Source: Siphonodentalium dalli (taxonomy: Eukaryota; Mollusca; Scaphopoda; Gadilida; Siphonodentaliidae). Taken from it: a stretch of 64,000 nt of DNA. The stretch is from positions 116,446,754-116,510,753 of the forward strand of contig CP136061.1 of assembly GCA_032622095.1 (NCBI GenBank), given 5' to 3'. A model generated the notes under the pieces. The model ran no database searches. It was not told the DNA's origin and saw only the letters and a program-made list of their open reading frames with translations. Positions 12,193-22,271 of the stretch are shown here, in pieces (the first letter of the stretch is position 1; each line of letters opens with the position of its first letter). A program made the position numbers and the translations under genes.

Positions 12193-12532
12193 CAAGTCTG
12201 CAAATAGTGTGTCTGTAATTTGCAGATTGAGGTTACCAGAGGGTGAATTTAGTCACGCTATTCCGTATGGTGGGCTAACATCACAAATTTTACCCTCTTG
12301 GAACCTAATTCTGCTTAGGCCTCAACTGGTATGGGAGACCTAGAATCAGATTGAAGTTCCCCATTTGAAGTTTGTGATCTTCACCCATTGGTCACCTCGA
12401 TTATGCATTTTATATCTGCAGCTGTCCCTACTGTCAGTTGGTTCCAGTGCCTCTGAAGTTATTGGGGATTGCTTATTTATCAACTGGCACTGGGGGGATC
12501 TCATTATGCATGTGACAGACACACTATTTGCA
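12193..12532. mobile_element. hAT-like MITE, family B copy 2
   Basis: The left end CAAGTCTGCAAATAGTGTGT and right end ACACACTATTTGCA are inverted. The left half holds the GAGGTTACCAGAGGGTGAAT hairpin, and TATGGGAGACCTAG marks the internal spacer. No clean target duplication found; the right tip is eroded. Confidence 0.55.
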
Positions 12533-12943
12533 TTAGAATCACCAAGTGCTTTGTAAATGTACCCCCCAGCTCACTCTAAGCACCTGAGCAGTCATAATTC
12601 AGCATAACAAACTCAGTTGTAAATGTCAGCTATACCCATTGACTTAACTGTTTAAGTTTGTCAGTGTCTCTCGATTTATTGGTCATTTCCCATGAGGAGG
12701 GATAGAACTCCGACCCTGAGCTGACATTTCCAGAGAGTTTGGTTGATTTACCTCCCTTGTAAATAGAAATCGCAGGAGGGCATTTGATAGATGATGCATT
12801 ATCACCACAGATGCCAGAGGGCTCTAATTGAGTAGAGTTGTCTGCCCAACAGGGGGTCATGCTGCAGCAAATTTTATCACCTCCACAATAAAAAACATCA
12901 ATAATCCTGATATATGATGCTTTTATGGGGAATATTAGTCTTC

Positions 12944-13197
12944 CAAGCCTTGAAATAGTGTGTCTGTCATTTGCAGAATGAGGTTCCCAGAGGGTGAATT
13001 TAGTGATGCTACCCCGCATAGCAGGCTAGCATCACCAAATTCACCCTCTGGGAACCTCATTCTGCTGAGATGTAAGCAGAATGAGGTCCCCAGAGGGTGA
13101 ATTTGGTGATGCTATCCCGCTATGCGGGGTAGCATCACTAAATTCACCCTCTGGGGACCTCATTCTGCAAATGACAGACACACTATTTCAAGGCTTG
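12944..13197. mobile_element. hAT-like MITE, family B copy 3 (double hairpin)
   Basis: Perfect TIR words CAAGCCTTGAAATAGTGTGT. The 8-bp flanks TAGTCTTC (12936-12943) and TAGACTTC (13198-13205) differ at one base. Two ~92 bp palindromes lie back to back (12974-13066 and 13077-13167), each with a CCCGCATAGCGGG-like centre. The internal spacer of longer copies has been lost, leaving hairpin-hairpin. Confidence 0.8.
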
Positions 13198-13293
13198 TAG
13201 ACTTCTTAACCCAGGGACCTGCCTAGTGGATTCAAATTGGTGGTAGTCACTTCTCACTATCAGATTATTAGGGAAAAATGGACTGCTTCTTTC

Positions 13294-13812
13294 TAGATCA
13301 TGCCATGAATCTCTACTCTGGCTAACACCTGTAGAGATCATATTCCACCAGTACAAAACCTGGGAACTTTTTGAAGTTTTGACAGGGAACATTATAAAGT
13401 CGAAACAACAATGTGGGGAATATATTTCTTAGTTATTATCTGTTCCTTAATATTGTGCTTCACTGTAGGCGAAGGTCCCAACTCAAAATTGCATGCTTTT
13501 CTGTGACTTTTGTGAGCTGATATCGCAATGAACATTGATTTTAAATTACCCAGGAGAAATGCCATAATTGTAAGCAATGCAAAGCAAAATGACTCCCAAA
13601 TTCACTTAAATCATGAAATTTCATGTTGGGACCTTCACACACAGTGAATTTCATTATTAAGGAACAGATAGTAACTAAGAAATATATTCCCCATGTCATC
13701 TTTTCGACTTTATAAGGTTCCCTGTCAAAACTTCAAAAAGTTTCAAGGCTTTGTACTGGTGGAATACGATCTCTACGGGCGTTAGCCAGAGTAGAGATTC
13801 ATGGCATGATCT
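13294..13812. mobile_element. Long-TIR element D2 (Mutator-like structure)
   Basis: Same TIRs as 3855-5031, shorter interior. Flanks GCTTCTTTC (13285-13293) and GCTTCTATC (13813-13821) are a 9-bp duplication with one mismatch. An inner palindrome (about 13437-13665) has TGTTCCTTAATATTGTGCTT ends and is shared with D1. Confidence 0.75.
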
Positions 13813-13902
13813 AGCTTCTATCAGGAAGAAATTCAATTTATTCTCAATCCTTACATTTCTGTGTGATCCAAGAAGTATTATCCAGTACAATTAAGAGCTC
13901 AC

Positions 13903-14132
13903 TGAGAGCTTTCTGATGAATGGCAACAAGCCATATTTCCGACTAAATCCTGAAAAATTACCCATAATTCTGCTGTGGTTAAGGAGTCGATTATTTAGAG
14001 CATTACTGTACTAATCAATGAGAGCTTTCTGATGAATGCAACAAGCCATATTTCCGATAAATCCTGAAAAATTTATTATTATTACCCATAATTCTGCTGT
14101 GGTTAAGGAGTCGTTTATTTAGAGCATTACTG
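13903..14132. mobile_element. Two tandem right-half copies of family C
   Basis: 13903-14008 and 14020-14132 each match only the right arm of the family C palindrome, from GAGAGCTTTCTGATGAATG to GAGCATTACTG. They sit in direct orientation about 11 bp apart. The second has a small ATT-rich insertion near 14075. Neither has a left arm nearby. Confidence 0.8.
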
Positions 14133-14251
14133 TACTCGTCAATGAGTATTTAGTATAGAAAATAGCTAATATAAGAACTATGAGAGGCATTATGTTTGTT
14201 CCACCATCATGCTATAGTCTGTAACAAAAAGTTATTTAGTCTGGCCTTTAA

Positions 14252-14382
14252 CCATTCCAATACTGCAACTTCCTGAAATTTTGCCAAAATCTCTTATATA
14301 TATAAGTCTCCCACAAGGAGCCACACAATATTTAACTTGACCTTGTAAGCCAGTGCATTCTCTTATATATGCGAGGCTCCAT
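14252..14382. mobile_element. Degenerate TTAA element, family A2 fragment
   Basis: TTAA at 14248-14251, then a CTTCCTGAAATTTTGCCAAA end as in family A2, a decayed TATAAGTCTCCCACAAGGAG loop, and half of the hairpin module (14349-14380). The other end is missing. Confidence 0.5.
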
Positions 14383-14799
14383 GAACTTTCTGTACTGATT
14401 CCAGGTATAAAATAATAATTATGATTTCTGTCACCAGGAATTGTATCATGGAATGAGACAGGAGTTGTTACTATTTTTAGAACTTTACACTTTTCACCTG
14501 TGATTCTAAGGTCATTAAAGCGAAATGGTTTTCCTGTGATCAGGTGATGTAATAGCGCGCTGTGATAAATGTAGAGTTACGTCGCTTGGATCGATAGCAA
14601 TACATGCGTGATCGTTGAAATCCGTAGTTGAAAACCCCTAGTATATCAATAATTTCTAAGGTAATAAATGTCTGCTGTCCCAGACTGCCCTGTGATTTTT
14701 TTTGGTTTAAAAGTAGGTTTTTTTCGCGGTTTGGCTGAAATCTCCCTGTTTTCAGTAGAGGGGTTGTAGTCTTATGATAGGACCACATGATAGTTAGGG
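14383..14799. other. Unassigned sequence
   Basis: No repeat or gene recognised. A 90-codon minus-strand frame (14540-14812) has no domain and runs into the next element. Confidence 0.4.
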
Positions 14800-14803
14800 T
14801 TAA

Positions 14804-15038
14804 GCCATTCATGATGGGAGCTGCGCTGGTGCAGCATTAAAGATCGTGCCAGTGCATTCTCTTATATATGACTCGCATATATAAGAGAATGTACTGGCTT
14901 ACTTGGTCAAGGTAAATATTATTAGGCCAATGCATTCTCTTATATATGCGAGGCTCCCTATGGGAGACTCGCATATATAAGAGAATGCATTGGCACAGGG
15001 TTTTCAAAAAATTTCAGGAAGCTCCAATCATAAAAGGG
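14804..15038. mobile_element. TTAA element, family A2 copy with two hairpins
   Basis: TTAA at 14800-14803 and 15039-15042. The left end is GCCATTCATGATGGGAGC, the right (reverse complement) CCCTTTTATGATTGGAGC. Two hairpin modules: 14848-14898, which has lost its loop, and 14926-14994, which is intact with a GCTCCCTATGGGAG centre. Same layout as 61796-62051. Confidence 0.75.
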
Positions 15039-15318
15039 TTAAAAGCCCACATACTGATATTACTGTTTACCTGTGGTAGGGGGTAAATTATTTATGAATT
15101 GGTGGGATTTTTCTTTGGTTGGGTTTCTATTAGCTGTAACTGTTGCTTTGGCATTCTTGTGGCCAGGTAGCACTCTATTGTAGAATGCCGCTGAATGTGC
15201 TGATAAATCACAGGGCAGCGGACATTTATTACCTGAGATAATGTCATGGCTTCAGCAGCCTTACTGCCACATGCTTTACACCTGTATTACTGCTCTCTCT
15301 CTCTCACACCCCAGCATC

Positions 15319-15762
15319 CAAACATGGGAATAGTGTGTCTGTCATTTGCAGAATGAGGTCCCCAGAGGGTGAATTTAGTGACACTATACCGCATAGTGGG
15401 CTAGCATCACCACATTCACCCTCTGGGGACCTCATTCTGCTTAGGCCTCATCTTCTGGGAAGTATCTATAGTCTCAAATTAATATTGTCTTTAGTTACTC
15501 TTTACCGTCGATTCAGTTTCTATATCCCCTAATTTACAGAAGATAAAATACATAATCGAAGTGACTATTGGGTGAACCTTACCAACTTCAACTGGGGAAC
15601 TTAATCTGATCCTAGGTCTCCCATAGCAGTTGAGGCCTAAGCCAAATGAGGTTCCCAGAGTGTGAATTTGGTGATGCTAGCCTCCTGTGTGGGAGAGAGT
15701 CACTAAATTCACCCTCTGGGAACCTCATTCTGCAAATGACAGACATACTATTTGCAGACTTG
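15319..15762. mobile_element. hAT-like MITE, family B copy 4 (long form)
   Basis: Hairpin at 15347-15440, internal spacer with CTTAGGCCTCATC and GTCTCCCATAGCAG, and a second hairpin at 15640-15735 ending CTATTTGCAGACTTG. The 20+ bp flanks CTCTCTCACAC-CCAGCATC occur on both sides, longer than a hAT duplication, perhaps a pre-existing repeat. Confidence 0.65.
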
Positions 15763-15833
15763 CTCTCTCACACACTCCAGCATCTCATCAACACAAAAAT
15801 CACATTCACTTATTGTTTTGCACCTTGTCTGTT

Positions 15834-16010
15834 GGCAGAAAACAAATTCTCATTTGGATGCCTGTTTTATGGTGACTTTAAATAGAAAGGGCTTTCCGAA
15901 TATCTTTTCCAGTCATTCTCAAAGTCAATGGTTTCCGTCTATTGTTCTTGATGGCTCCTGATGGAAAACAAATTCTCATTTGGATGCCTGTTTTATTGTG
16001 ACTTTCACCC
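15834..16010 (+). repeat. Direct repeat of ~45 bp
   Basis: AACAAATTCTCATTTGGATG through TTTTAT-GTGACTTT occurs at about 15840 and again at about 15966, in direct orientation. Confidence 0.8.
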
Positions 16011-16019
16011 TTTATTTAC

Positions 16020-16336
16020 CATGTGGATTCTACAATCAGTTTTGTAGCACACACCTAACATAATGTTGGATTCTTGAAGCAGCAATGAACTTAATTAAAT
16101 TGCCATTTGAGCCTTTTACTAGTTCAATTTCATGTACTTTTTATGGCAGTTGTTCATTTCCACTCAACTTGCTGAGAAAGCTCTTCCCAAATTTTCCCTT
16201 CTAAACTTATGATTAAAGTCATCTTTTTGACATTTTTATTGTATATAATATGCTTGATGTTGTCTTAAGTAGTTTTCTGTGTAGGTCCATCTAAACTTTC
16301 CACCTCCTGACACAGCTCAGGCGTGGAAACCCCTTA
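16020..16336 (-). mobile_element. Partial family F element
   Basis: The right arm (AAGTAGTTTTCTGTGTAGGT to GGCGTGGAAACCCC) matches that of 1640-2716 and ends before TTAA (16337-16340). ACCTAACATAATGTTG near 16045 also matches F1 (2573). The left end is not recognisable. Confidence 0.5.
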
Positions 16337-16340
16337 ACCG

Positions 16341-16820
16341 TGGGAACAGTGAATTTTCCATATCCTCTTAATTCTGAGTGAAACGCCTTTTTGACAGACA
16401 TTACACAGTTATATAGCTCAATGGTCATATCGGTCCATCAGCCATTATATCATATCAATGCTGCAGATTTAGAAACGGAAAAGGTTTTCCGTAATATCTT
16501 TTCAAACTTGTGTTTGATGTTTCGTCTCATTTAATCTATGAAACTGTCAAAAACAATTATGATGATACTATTGTAGGCTGCGATGCTTATATTTAGCTGC
16601 CAACAAACTGATATAAGTTTCCTCAGGTTATTTCATCATCATGATTGTATGCTATCTTGTGAACTTCTAGTCTCCCTTTCAATTTCTGTGATATTTTAAC
16701 CATCTTGACAGATGCCAATTTGATTTATATCATGAAAATAATCACTCAGCTTGGTCAAAAGAAATCCAGAGCATGTAACAAATATTATAAAGTGAAGACG
16801 AGTTAATATGATTTGATATA
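16341..16820. other. Unassigned sequence
   Basis: No gene or repeat recognised beyond a weak echo of a GGAAAAGGTTTTCCG palindrome near 16480. Confidence 0.4.
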
Positions 16821-16822
16821 TA

Positions 16823-16954
16823 CAGTAATGCCCTAAATAATGGACTCCTTAACCACAGCAGAATTATTGGTAACTTTTCATTTTCCGACTAAATCCTGAA
16901 AAGTTACCCATAATTCTGCTGTTGTTAAGGAGTAGATTATTTAGGGCATTACTG
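16823..16954. mobile_element. Palindromic MITE, family C, centre deleted
   Basis: CAGTAATGCCCTAAATAATG to ATTTAGGGCATTACTG with the central ~80 bp missing. TA abuts both ends (16821-16822 and 16955-16956), consistent with a TA target duplication. Confidence 0.8.
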
Positions 16955-17029
16955 TACCAATATCTTGAAAAACTAAATAAAATAAAATTTATTTTTGATG
17001 GCGCTTGATATAAAAGTTCGGAATTTCAA

Positions 17030-17260
17030 ATTGTAAAATAGGTTGATTGTTCTGACAGTTTAAATTTCCAACCAATATCTATGCTAGGTCATTTGTTGAA
17101 CTTGTTATCTAAACATTTCCCTCAATAAAAAGGGCTCCTTTTGCACTTTTATTTATTTATCGTCTGCTTTTATCACCTTAGCATCGCACCAAATCAATAA
17201 TAGACCATTCCGATGTACACTTTTTAACTGACTGAGAGAATCCATTTAGTATAGAAAGGG
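17030..17260. mobile_element. TTAA element, family E copy 2 (left end eroded)
   Basis: The right end TTTAGTATAGAAAGGG precedes TTAA (17261-17264). Interior words shared with 62562-62816 include TTGTTGAACTT-TATCT, AACATTTCCC and GACCATTCC. The left boundary is uncertain. Confidence 0.5.
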
Positions 17261-17278
17261 TTAAGAGAGGAATATTTT

Positions 17279-17487
17279 AATGCTCTAAATAATCAACTCC
17301 TTAACAACAGCAGAATTATGGGTAATTTCACAGGAATTAGTCAGATATATGGCTTGTTGCCATTCATCGGAAATCTCTCAGTGAGAGCTTTCCGATGAAT
17401 GGCAACAAGCCATATTTCCGACTAAATCCTGAACAATTACCAATAATTCTGTTGTGGTTAAGGAGTCGATTAGTTAGCGCATTACTG
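17279..17487. mobile_element. Palindromic MITE, family C
   Basis: Full-length palindrome centred at GAAATCTCTCAGTGAGAGC. The left tip has decayed (AATGCTCTAAATAATC) and the right ends CATTACTG-TA. It starts about 15 bp beyond the end of the family E element. Confidence 0.75.
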
Positions 17488-17499
17488 TATTTTCCCGAT

Positions 17500-17720
17500 T
17501 TTCAGTCAAAACTTAGTCCTGAAATTGCCTTTAGTTGGACTGAAATGGCTATCAGTTGGACCTTCCATCCATTGGGGGTGGGGTGTCATGTTGGAAAGTT
17601 TCCAACAGCTGCTTGGAAAATTTTGAAGTCCCTATGATGGGGGGGGGGGTTTGCAAATAAAATGGAATTTCCCGGACCTGGACAAATTTTAACCCAAAAT
17701 TTGGTGGGGGCGGGATGCAG
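17500..17720. repeat. Diverged repeat R fragment
   Basis: Carries TTGGAAAGTTTCCAAC-type words and AATGGAATTTCCCGGACC, shared loosely (reverse orientation) with 38080-38460, 54890-55075 and 56925-57310. Includes a G11 run near 17641. Class unknown. Confidence 0.4.
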
Positions 17721-18001
17721 ATGGACATTCTAATTTTGACACCCTCTCCTACCATTCTACACTTCACCTTCTGTCCACTTACCTGGTCCCTGAGTGGCCT
17801 GATGACCACATGCTGAGTGTATATCTTACATACCCAGATCAGATACATGGCTTGTATCTGCCCTTCAATCATTCCTCATGTGTGCATCTGTTAACATGTT
17901 ATTCAGCCAGGAACATGTTCTGTTCACACATGGTAATGTTACACTATTTATCCTGTGCCTTGACAAGCTAATCTAATACATGTTACTCTTTATTATTACA
18001 G

Positions 18002-18052
18002 CTCATCTTTAACAGAACGGTCACGCTGAAAGAGGATCCCGGCAAGAAGTAA
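18002..18052 (+). CDS. Candidate terminal coding exon of an unidentified gene
   Basis: A pyrimidine-rich acceptor (CTTTATTATTACAG, ending 18001) is followed by 16 sense codons and a TAA: L-I-F-N-R-T-V-T-L-K-E-D-P-G-K-K-stop. Codon third positions are G/C-rich (ACG, GTC, ACG, CTG, GAG, CCC, GGC, AAG), unlike the A+T-rich flanks. AATAAA follows at 18174-18179, giving a plausible ~145 bp 3' UTR. The other two frames stop within a few codons. The dibasic C-terminus is not a clear KKXX signal. I do not recognise the protein, and upstream exons are not evident here. A chance frame of this length is possible; acceptor, composition and poly(A) signal together make it better than chance. Confidence 0.4.
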   Translation, partial: LIFNRTVTLKEDPGKK

Positions 18053-18173
18053 ACATCCATCCACATAGTTTTTTCTAATTTATTAAGATTCTTCCACATG
18101 CACATTTTATTTCAGCCAAAAGTTTTTCCCCCTTTTGTAGTATTTTTTTTATTTCCAAATATTTTCCAGCCAT

Positions 18174-18179
18174 AATAAA
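18174..18179 (+). terminator. Candidate poly(A) signal AATAAA
   Basis: The canonical hexamer lies 122 bp past the TAA of the candidate terminal exon at 18002-18052. AATAAA is common by chance in A+T-rich DNA, so the support comes from position only. Confidence 0.35.
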
Positions 18180-18345
18180 CAGCTAAATGTCATTGAAATA
18201 TTGCTAATTATAGTAATTAATAACTTTTTGCCACATAGAATTTACATCTTTAACATGCTGTAACGCTGATATGAAGACTCGCTATTAAGTGGTCATATGT
18301 TGATTCTAACCTCCAATTATGAAAATAGGAATATTTATACTTTAA

Positions 18346-18571
18346 CCCTTTTAGTGCCAGGGACCGATCTTATCGGCCCTAATTTATGGTCTGTAGAGTG
18401 CCCTAAAAAAAATTAAAAAAATTAATTTTATTTTCCTTTTTTTCTTTTGGGTTAGGCCAATGCATTCTCTTATATATGCGAGGCGACCTATGGTCGACTC
18501 GCATATATAAGAGAATGCATTGGCACAGGGTATATGGGTCGATACAAAAATCGGACCTGGCACTCAAAGGG
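18346..18571 (-). mobile_element. piggyBac-like MITE, family A1 copy 3
   Basis: TTAA at 18342-18345 and 18572-18575. Termini are CCCTTTTAGTGCCAGG and CCCTTTGAGTGCCAGG. The hairpin module is at 18456-18524. This is the shortest A1 copy (226 bp); it has lost part of the poly-T and GCATGCTTAAG interior seen at 1978 and 3001. Confidence 0.8.
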
Positions 18572-18589
18572 TTAAAGGGACCCAAGGCA

Positions 18590-19145
18590 CTTCACAGTGT
18601 GTAAATTTGCAAAAATTAATAAAGTCTGTAAGAAACATCACCACTAAGAAGAACATGGAGAAATAGTTAAACTTTTATCTTTTATTGATAGTTTTCCAAT
18701 AACAAAATTGTGCATGTTGAAACCATTGTTATGTAAACAAAACTCTTACAGTGATTTCTCATTAACTCTTTCAGTGCCAAGTCCAATTTTTGTATCAACC
18801 CATATTTCCTTGATCATTATTGATTATAATAATGTGATACATTGATGGAAAGGGCTCTCAGAGCTCTTTCCATCAATGTATCACATTATTATAATCATTA
18901 AATTTGAAAAATGATCAAGGAAATATGGGTTGATACAAAAATCGGACTTGGCACTGAAAGGCTTAAACAATATGATTTTCAGTATATTTTACAATACTAT
19001 GACCTTTCCTTATGTTTACCGTAAATTTTATTTATTAAACTTTTGTATCTCATTGGACTAATTGGACTTTTATCTGTAATTCCACTGTAACAGTAACATT
19101 TACATAACAATGGTTTTGACATGCGAAATCTCATTAATAGACAAT
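18590..19145. repeat. Repeat G, interrupted by a palindromic TTAA element
   Basis: CATGTTGAAACCATTGTTAT near 18716 pairs with its inverse ATAACAATGGTTTTGACATG near 19105. ACATCACCACTAAGA-GAACATGGAGAA recurs at 57605. CATTGGACTAATTGGACTTT recurs in variant form near 59090. The palindrome at 18776-18962 sits between the arms. Confidence 0.55.
18776..18962. mobile_element. TTAA-flanked full palindrome, A1-like ends
   Basis: TTAA at 18772-18775 and 18963-18966. The CTCTTTCAGTGCCAAGTCC ends pair with the right terminus, and the pairing continues to a GGGCTCTCAGAGCTC centre. The outer ~40 bp (TTTTTGTATCAACCCATAT) match family A1, but the stem is unrelated to the usual hairpin module. Confidence 0.8.
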
Positions 19146-19325
19146 TATTTATAGCAATATAGTCAATCTATTTCACCACATTCTTCATGGTAATGATGGA
19201 TTTACAGACTATTAAGATTTCTCATACTTACCCACTGCGAAGGCCCTACATCCCCCCCCCCCCATTAAGCCTGATATAGGGGTTTTGGGTGGATTCTGAG
19301 TGCATCTGATCAACTGGTAAGTCTT

Positions 19326-19413
19326 AGATGAGGTCCACAGAGGGTGAATTTAGTGATGCTACCCCGAATAATGGGCTAGCATCACTAAATTCATCCTCTG
19401 GGGACCTCATCTG
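19326..19413. mobile_element. Family B hairpin fragment
   Basis: A GATGAGGTCCACAGAGGGTG palindrome without the terminal CAAG...TGTC segments, followed by TATGGGAGACCTAGAATCAG from the internal spacer. A truncated copy. Confidence 0.7.
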
Positions 19414-19961
19414 CTATGGGAGACCTAGAATCAGTATGTCCAGTATATCAGGCAATTGGTCATAGATATCTATAGTGTGTTAAGATATGGACAACAACCT
19501 CTTATAAGCTGTATTTGTACCACCTTTTAGGACATGAACAGTAAGTTATCTGTAATTCCATGAGTTATGCTACAGTTTTAATTTGCCCGAAATTAGCCTT
19601 TAAATATATGTCAAAATTCTTTGATTCAATGACTCATGGCATTTGATTGATAATTGTAATAACTGATACAGTGGTCGAAGACACACCCTCAGTAATTCTC
19701 AAAGTGATCACTAAAATTGTGTGATAGATTTATCACAAATGTCCCCAACCTGGGTAACTTTATCCCGTTGTTAGGATCCTGGGTAATCAACAAATTTTAC
19801 CAGTGAGAGTGACCAATTCAGTCCTAAATAAACATGCAATTGAATGAGCTCTCATAGCGTCGCTAACCTCTCTCACATTACCTACGCTGTCCAAATACCA
19901 GAATTTACAAGATTCTTGTAAATTGGAGAAAATACTTGTTGAATAATAATTTCGTCGCCGA

Positions 19962-20215
19962 CAAGCCTTGAAATAGTGTGCCTGTCATTTGCAGAATGAG
20001 GTCCCCAGAGGGTGAATTTAGTGATGCTACCCCGCATAAACGGGTTAGCATCACCAAATTCACCCTCTGGGAACCTCATTCTGCTGAGTTGTAAGCAGAA
20101 TGAGGTCCCCAGAGGGTGAATTTGGTGATGCTAGCCCGCATAGCGGGGTAGCATCACTAAATTCACCCTCTGGAGACCTCATTCTACAAATGACAGACAC
20201 ACTATTCAAGGCTTG
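19962..20215. mobile_element. hAT-like MITE, family B copy 6 (double hairpin, perfect 8-bp duplication)
   Basis: GTCGCCGA lies exactly on both sides (19954-19961 and 20216-20223). TIRs are CAAGCCTTGAAATAGTGTG and its near-perfect inverse. Two palindromes (19993-20083 and 20095-20187) lie back to back, as in 12944-13197. This is the best evidence in the window that family B moves as a hAT element. Confidence 0.85.
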
Positions 20216-20342
20216 GTCGCCGACAACACAGCCTGATCACATAATACCGGAATCGTGTTCAAATTTGTCCATAAATAATTACCGTAGTTTCCCAAATAAT
20301 TGTCAGATTTGCATTGGACTATTTTGTCTATATAGCCCTATA

Positions 20343-20461
20343 TAACCACAGCATAATTATGGGTAATTTTTCAGGATTTAGTCGGAAATATGGCTTGTTG
20401 CCATTCATTGGAAAGCTCTCAGTTGCTGTGGTTAAGGAGTCGATTATTTAGGGTATTGCTG
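20343..20461. mobile_element. Family C, internally deleted copy
   Basis: The left arm from AACCACAGCATAATTATGGG to GGAAAGCTCTCAG joins directly to the tail GCTGTGGTTAAGGAGTCGAT; most of the right arm is missing. The left tip is absent. It lies about 70 bp before a full copy. Confidence 0.75.
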
Positions 20462-20531
20462 TATATGGTAGTATTATATCTCCTATTGCATTAGCATGTG
20501 AATAACATGTCCCACAGAGACAACTGATGTA

Positions 20532-20745
20532 CAGTAATGCCCTAATTAATCGACTCCATAACCACAGCAGAATTATGGGTAATTTTTCAGGATTTAGTCG
20601 GAAATATGGCTTGTTGCCATTCATTGGAAAGCTCTCCCGGGAGAGCTTTCCGATGAATGGCAACAAGCCATATTTCCGACCAAATCCTGAAAAATTACCC
20701 ATAATTCTGCTGTGGTTATGGAGTTGATTAATTTGGGCATTACTG
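20532..20745. mobile_element. Family C, full palindrome
   Basis: TA-flanked (20530-20531 and 20746-20747). CAGTAATGCCCTAATTAATC ends, centre GAAAGCTCTCCCGGGAGAGC. Both strands carry matching ~66-codon frames because the sequence is self-complementary; they are not genes. Confidence 0.85.
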
Positions 20746-20749
20746 TACT

Positions 20750-21740
20750 GCATTGTTTTATATGATACAAGTTTCATGTTTCGCGCATTAACTCCATGAT
20801 ATTATTAGATTAATTTAATATCAGACCAAAATTTAATTGGTATTTTGACAGAGGTGTTATCGGTAAGAGACACCACTGATAGAGATGGACCACTGAACTG
20901 AAAGGCCTATTTTCCACATAGGGATAATTTGCTGCCATTTTAAAGCCATGCTATCATTATACCACAAAGAGCCGATAAATTGATGTACTAGTAAAACTAT
21001 ATGATCTATTTCGTTTGACATTTGATTTTCGAGATCATTTCACTTTGAAGGGTCACATTATTTACAATTAGTTAATTTAGTCTATATTATCTGACTGCAA
21101 TTATTGTGAAATCTAAATTTCATTTAAATCAGTCTCCCCTGACATTCTAAATATTCCTAGTGCTATGTGCGATAACAGGGTATATAGAGTTTATCAAGTT
21201 TGTAAACTCACTTGACTAAAACCATAATTTATTTGCATCCGATGAATGTCGTTTTAGACATATTGAATTTTGTCGTATGCACTAAATGAATTGGATCTTA
21301 ATATTAGTGTTCTACCCATGTAAAAGTATAGTAATTACTGACATTTGTTAAATGAATAATATATGATCAATTCTGCCTATTATATATGGTGTCAAAATTT
21401 GTTTATTATTACATGTAACAAAAGTCCCTGCAAAAACAACCAGTTAGATTATGTGAAAACCTCACCGCATGTCACCACTATACTGGAGGCAAAATTAAAT
21501 TACAAAAATCATGTGATCGAATAATAGCGTTTATTACACGATCCTACCCTTATTCCATTCAATAAACCCATTCTATAAATTGGGCTATTAAACGTTCGTT
21601 TAATAACAGGAAATAGTACTTGGTGACCTTTGACTTCCTGTTTGTCGTCTGTTTACATTCCGTAAGCTACGTCTCAAAATACTATGGCTTCCATTATTTT
21701 CCAACAAACTACAATGAAAAAAGAGTTTGAAAAGTTATGT
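20750..21740. other. Unassigned sequence
   Basis: No gene, repeat family or structure recognised. Confidence 0.4.
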
Positions 21741-21825
21741 CATTAAATATATGCCATTAAATACGCCAAAGAGTCATTATTTTTCTGGGAATATTTCTTT
21801 ATGCGGGCAAACAATGCATACATAC

Positions 21826-21949
21826 CGGTACATGAAACGTCATTGCATCCCTTAATATAGAAGCCGATGTTAGTTTCGCATCCATTTGTTGATTTAAGTA
21901 TGTTTTGTCGAGGTATTGGATCATGTAATAAATAGAATCTACAACTCAT
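21826..21949 (-). CDS. Exon-like cysteine-containing fragment, unidentified
   Basis: The minus-strand frame reads M-S-C-R-F-Y-L-L-H-D-P-I... and ends ...G-F-Y-I-K-G-C-N-D-V-S-C-T-G just before a GTATGTATG donor-like sequence (GT at 21824-21825). Four cysteines in ~41 residues and the G-F-Y-I-K-G-C spacing suggest a small secreted or extracellular domain. I cannot name the family. The frame continues beyond the donor to 21743. No clear upstream acceptor: the ATG follows an A+T-rich stretch. It could be one exon of a gene read leftward or a chance frame. Confidence 0.25.
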
Positions 21950-21957
21950 GCCCAGTT

Positions 21958-22036
21958 TATAGCATAATTTACAAAACTCGTCTAGTAAGTTAGGTCTGGA
22001 CCTAATTTACTGAACTCGATTTGTAAATTCCGCTAA
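21958..22036. repeat. Short inverted repeat
   Basis: ATTTACAAAACTCGTCTAGT pairs imperfectly with ACTGAACTCGATTTGTAAAT around a centre GGTCTGGACC. Confidence 0.6.
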
Positions 22037-22055
22037 TAACTGGGGACTCGTTGTA

Positions 22056-22269
22056 CAGTAATGCCCTAAATAATCGACTCCTTAAACACATTAGAATTAT
22101 GGGTAACTTTTCAGGATTTAGTCGGAAATATGGCTTGTTGCCATTCATCAGAAAGCTCTCAGTGAGAGCTTTCCGATGAATGGCAACAAGCCATATTTCC
22201 GACTAAATCCTGAAAAAATTACCCATAATTCTGCTTTGGTTAAGGAGTCGATTATTTAGGGCATTACTG
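22056..22269. mobile_element. Family C, full palindrome
   Basis: CAGTAATGCCCTAAATAATC on both ends, TA-flanked (22054-22055 and 22270-22271), centre GAAAGCTCTCAGTGAGAGC. Close to the inferred family consensus. Confidence 0.85.
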
Positions 22270-22271
22270 TA

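Noticed and set aside
12630-13019. 129-codon minus-strand frame with several cysteines
   Set aside because: The first ~30 codons are the family B element at 12944. The rest has no domain I recognise and no splice or start support. Kept in mind because ~100 open codons is long for this composition.
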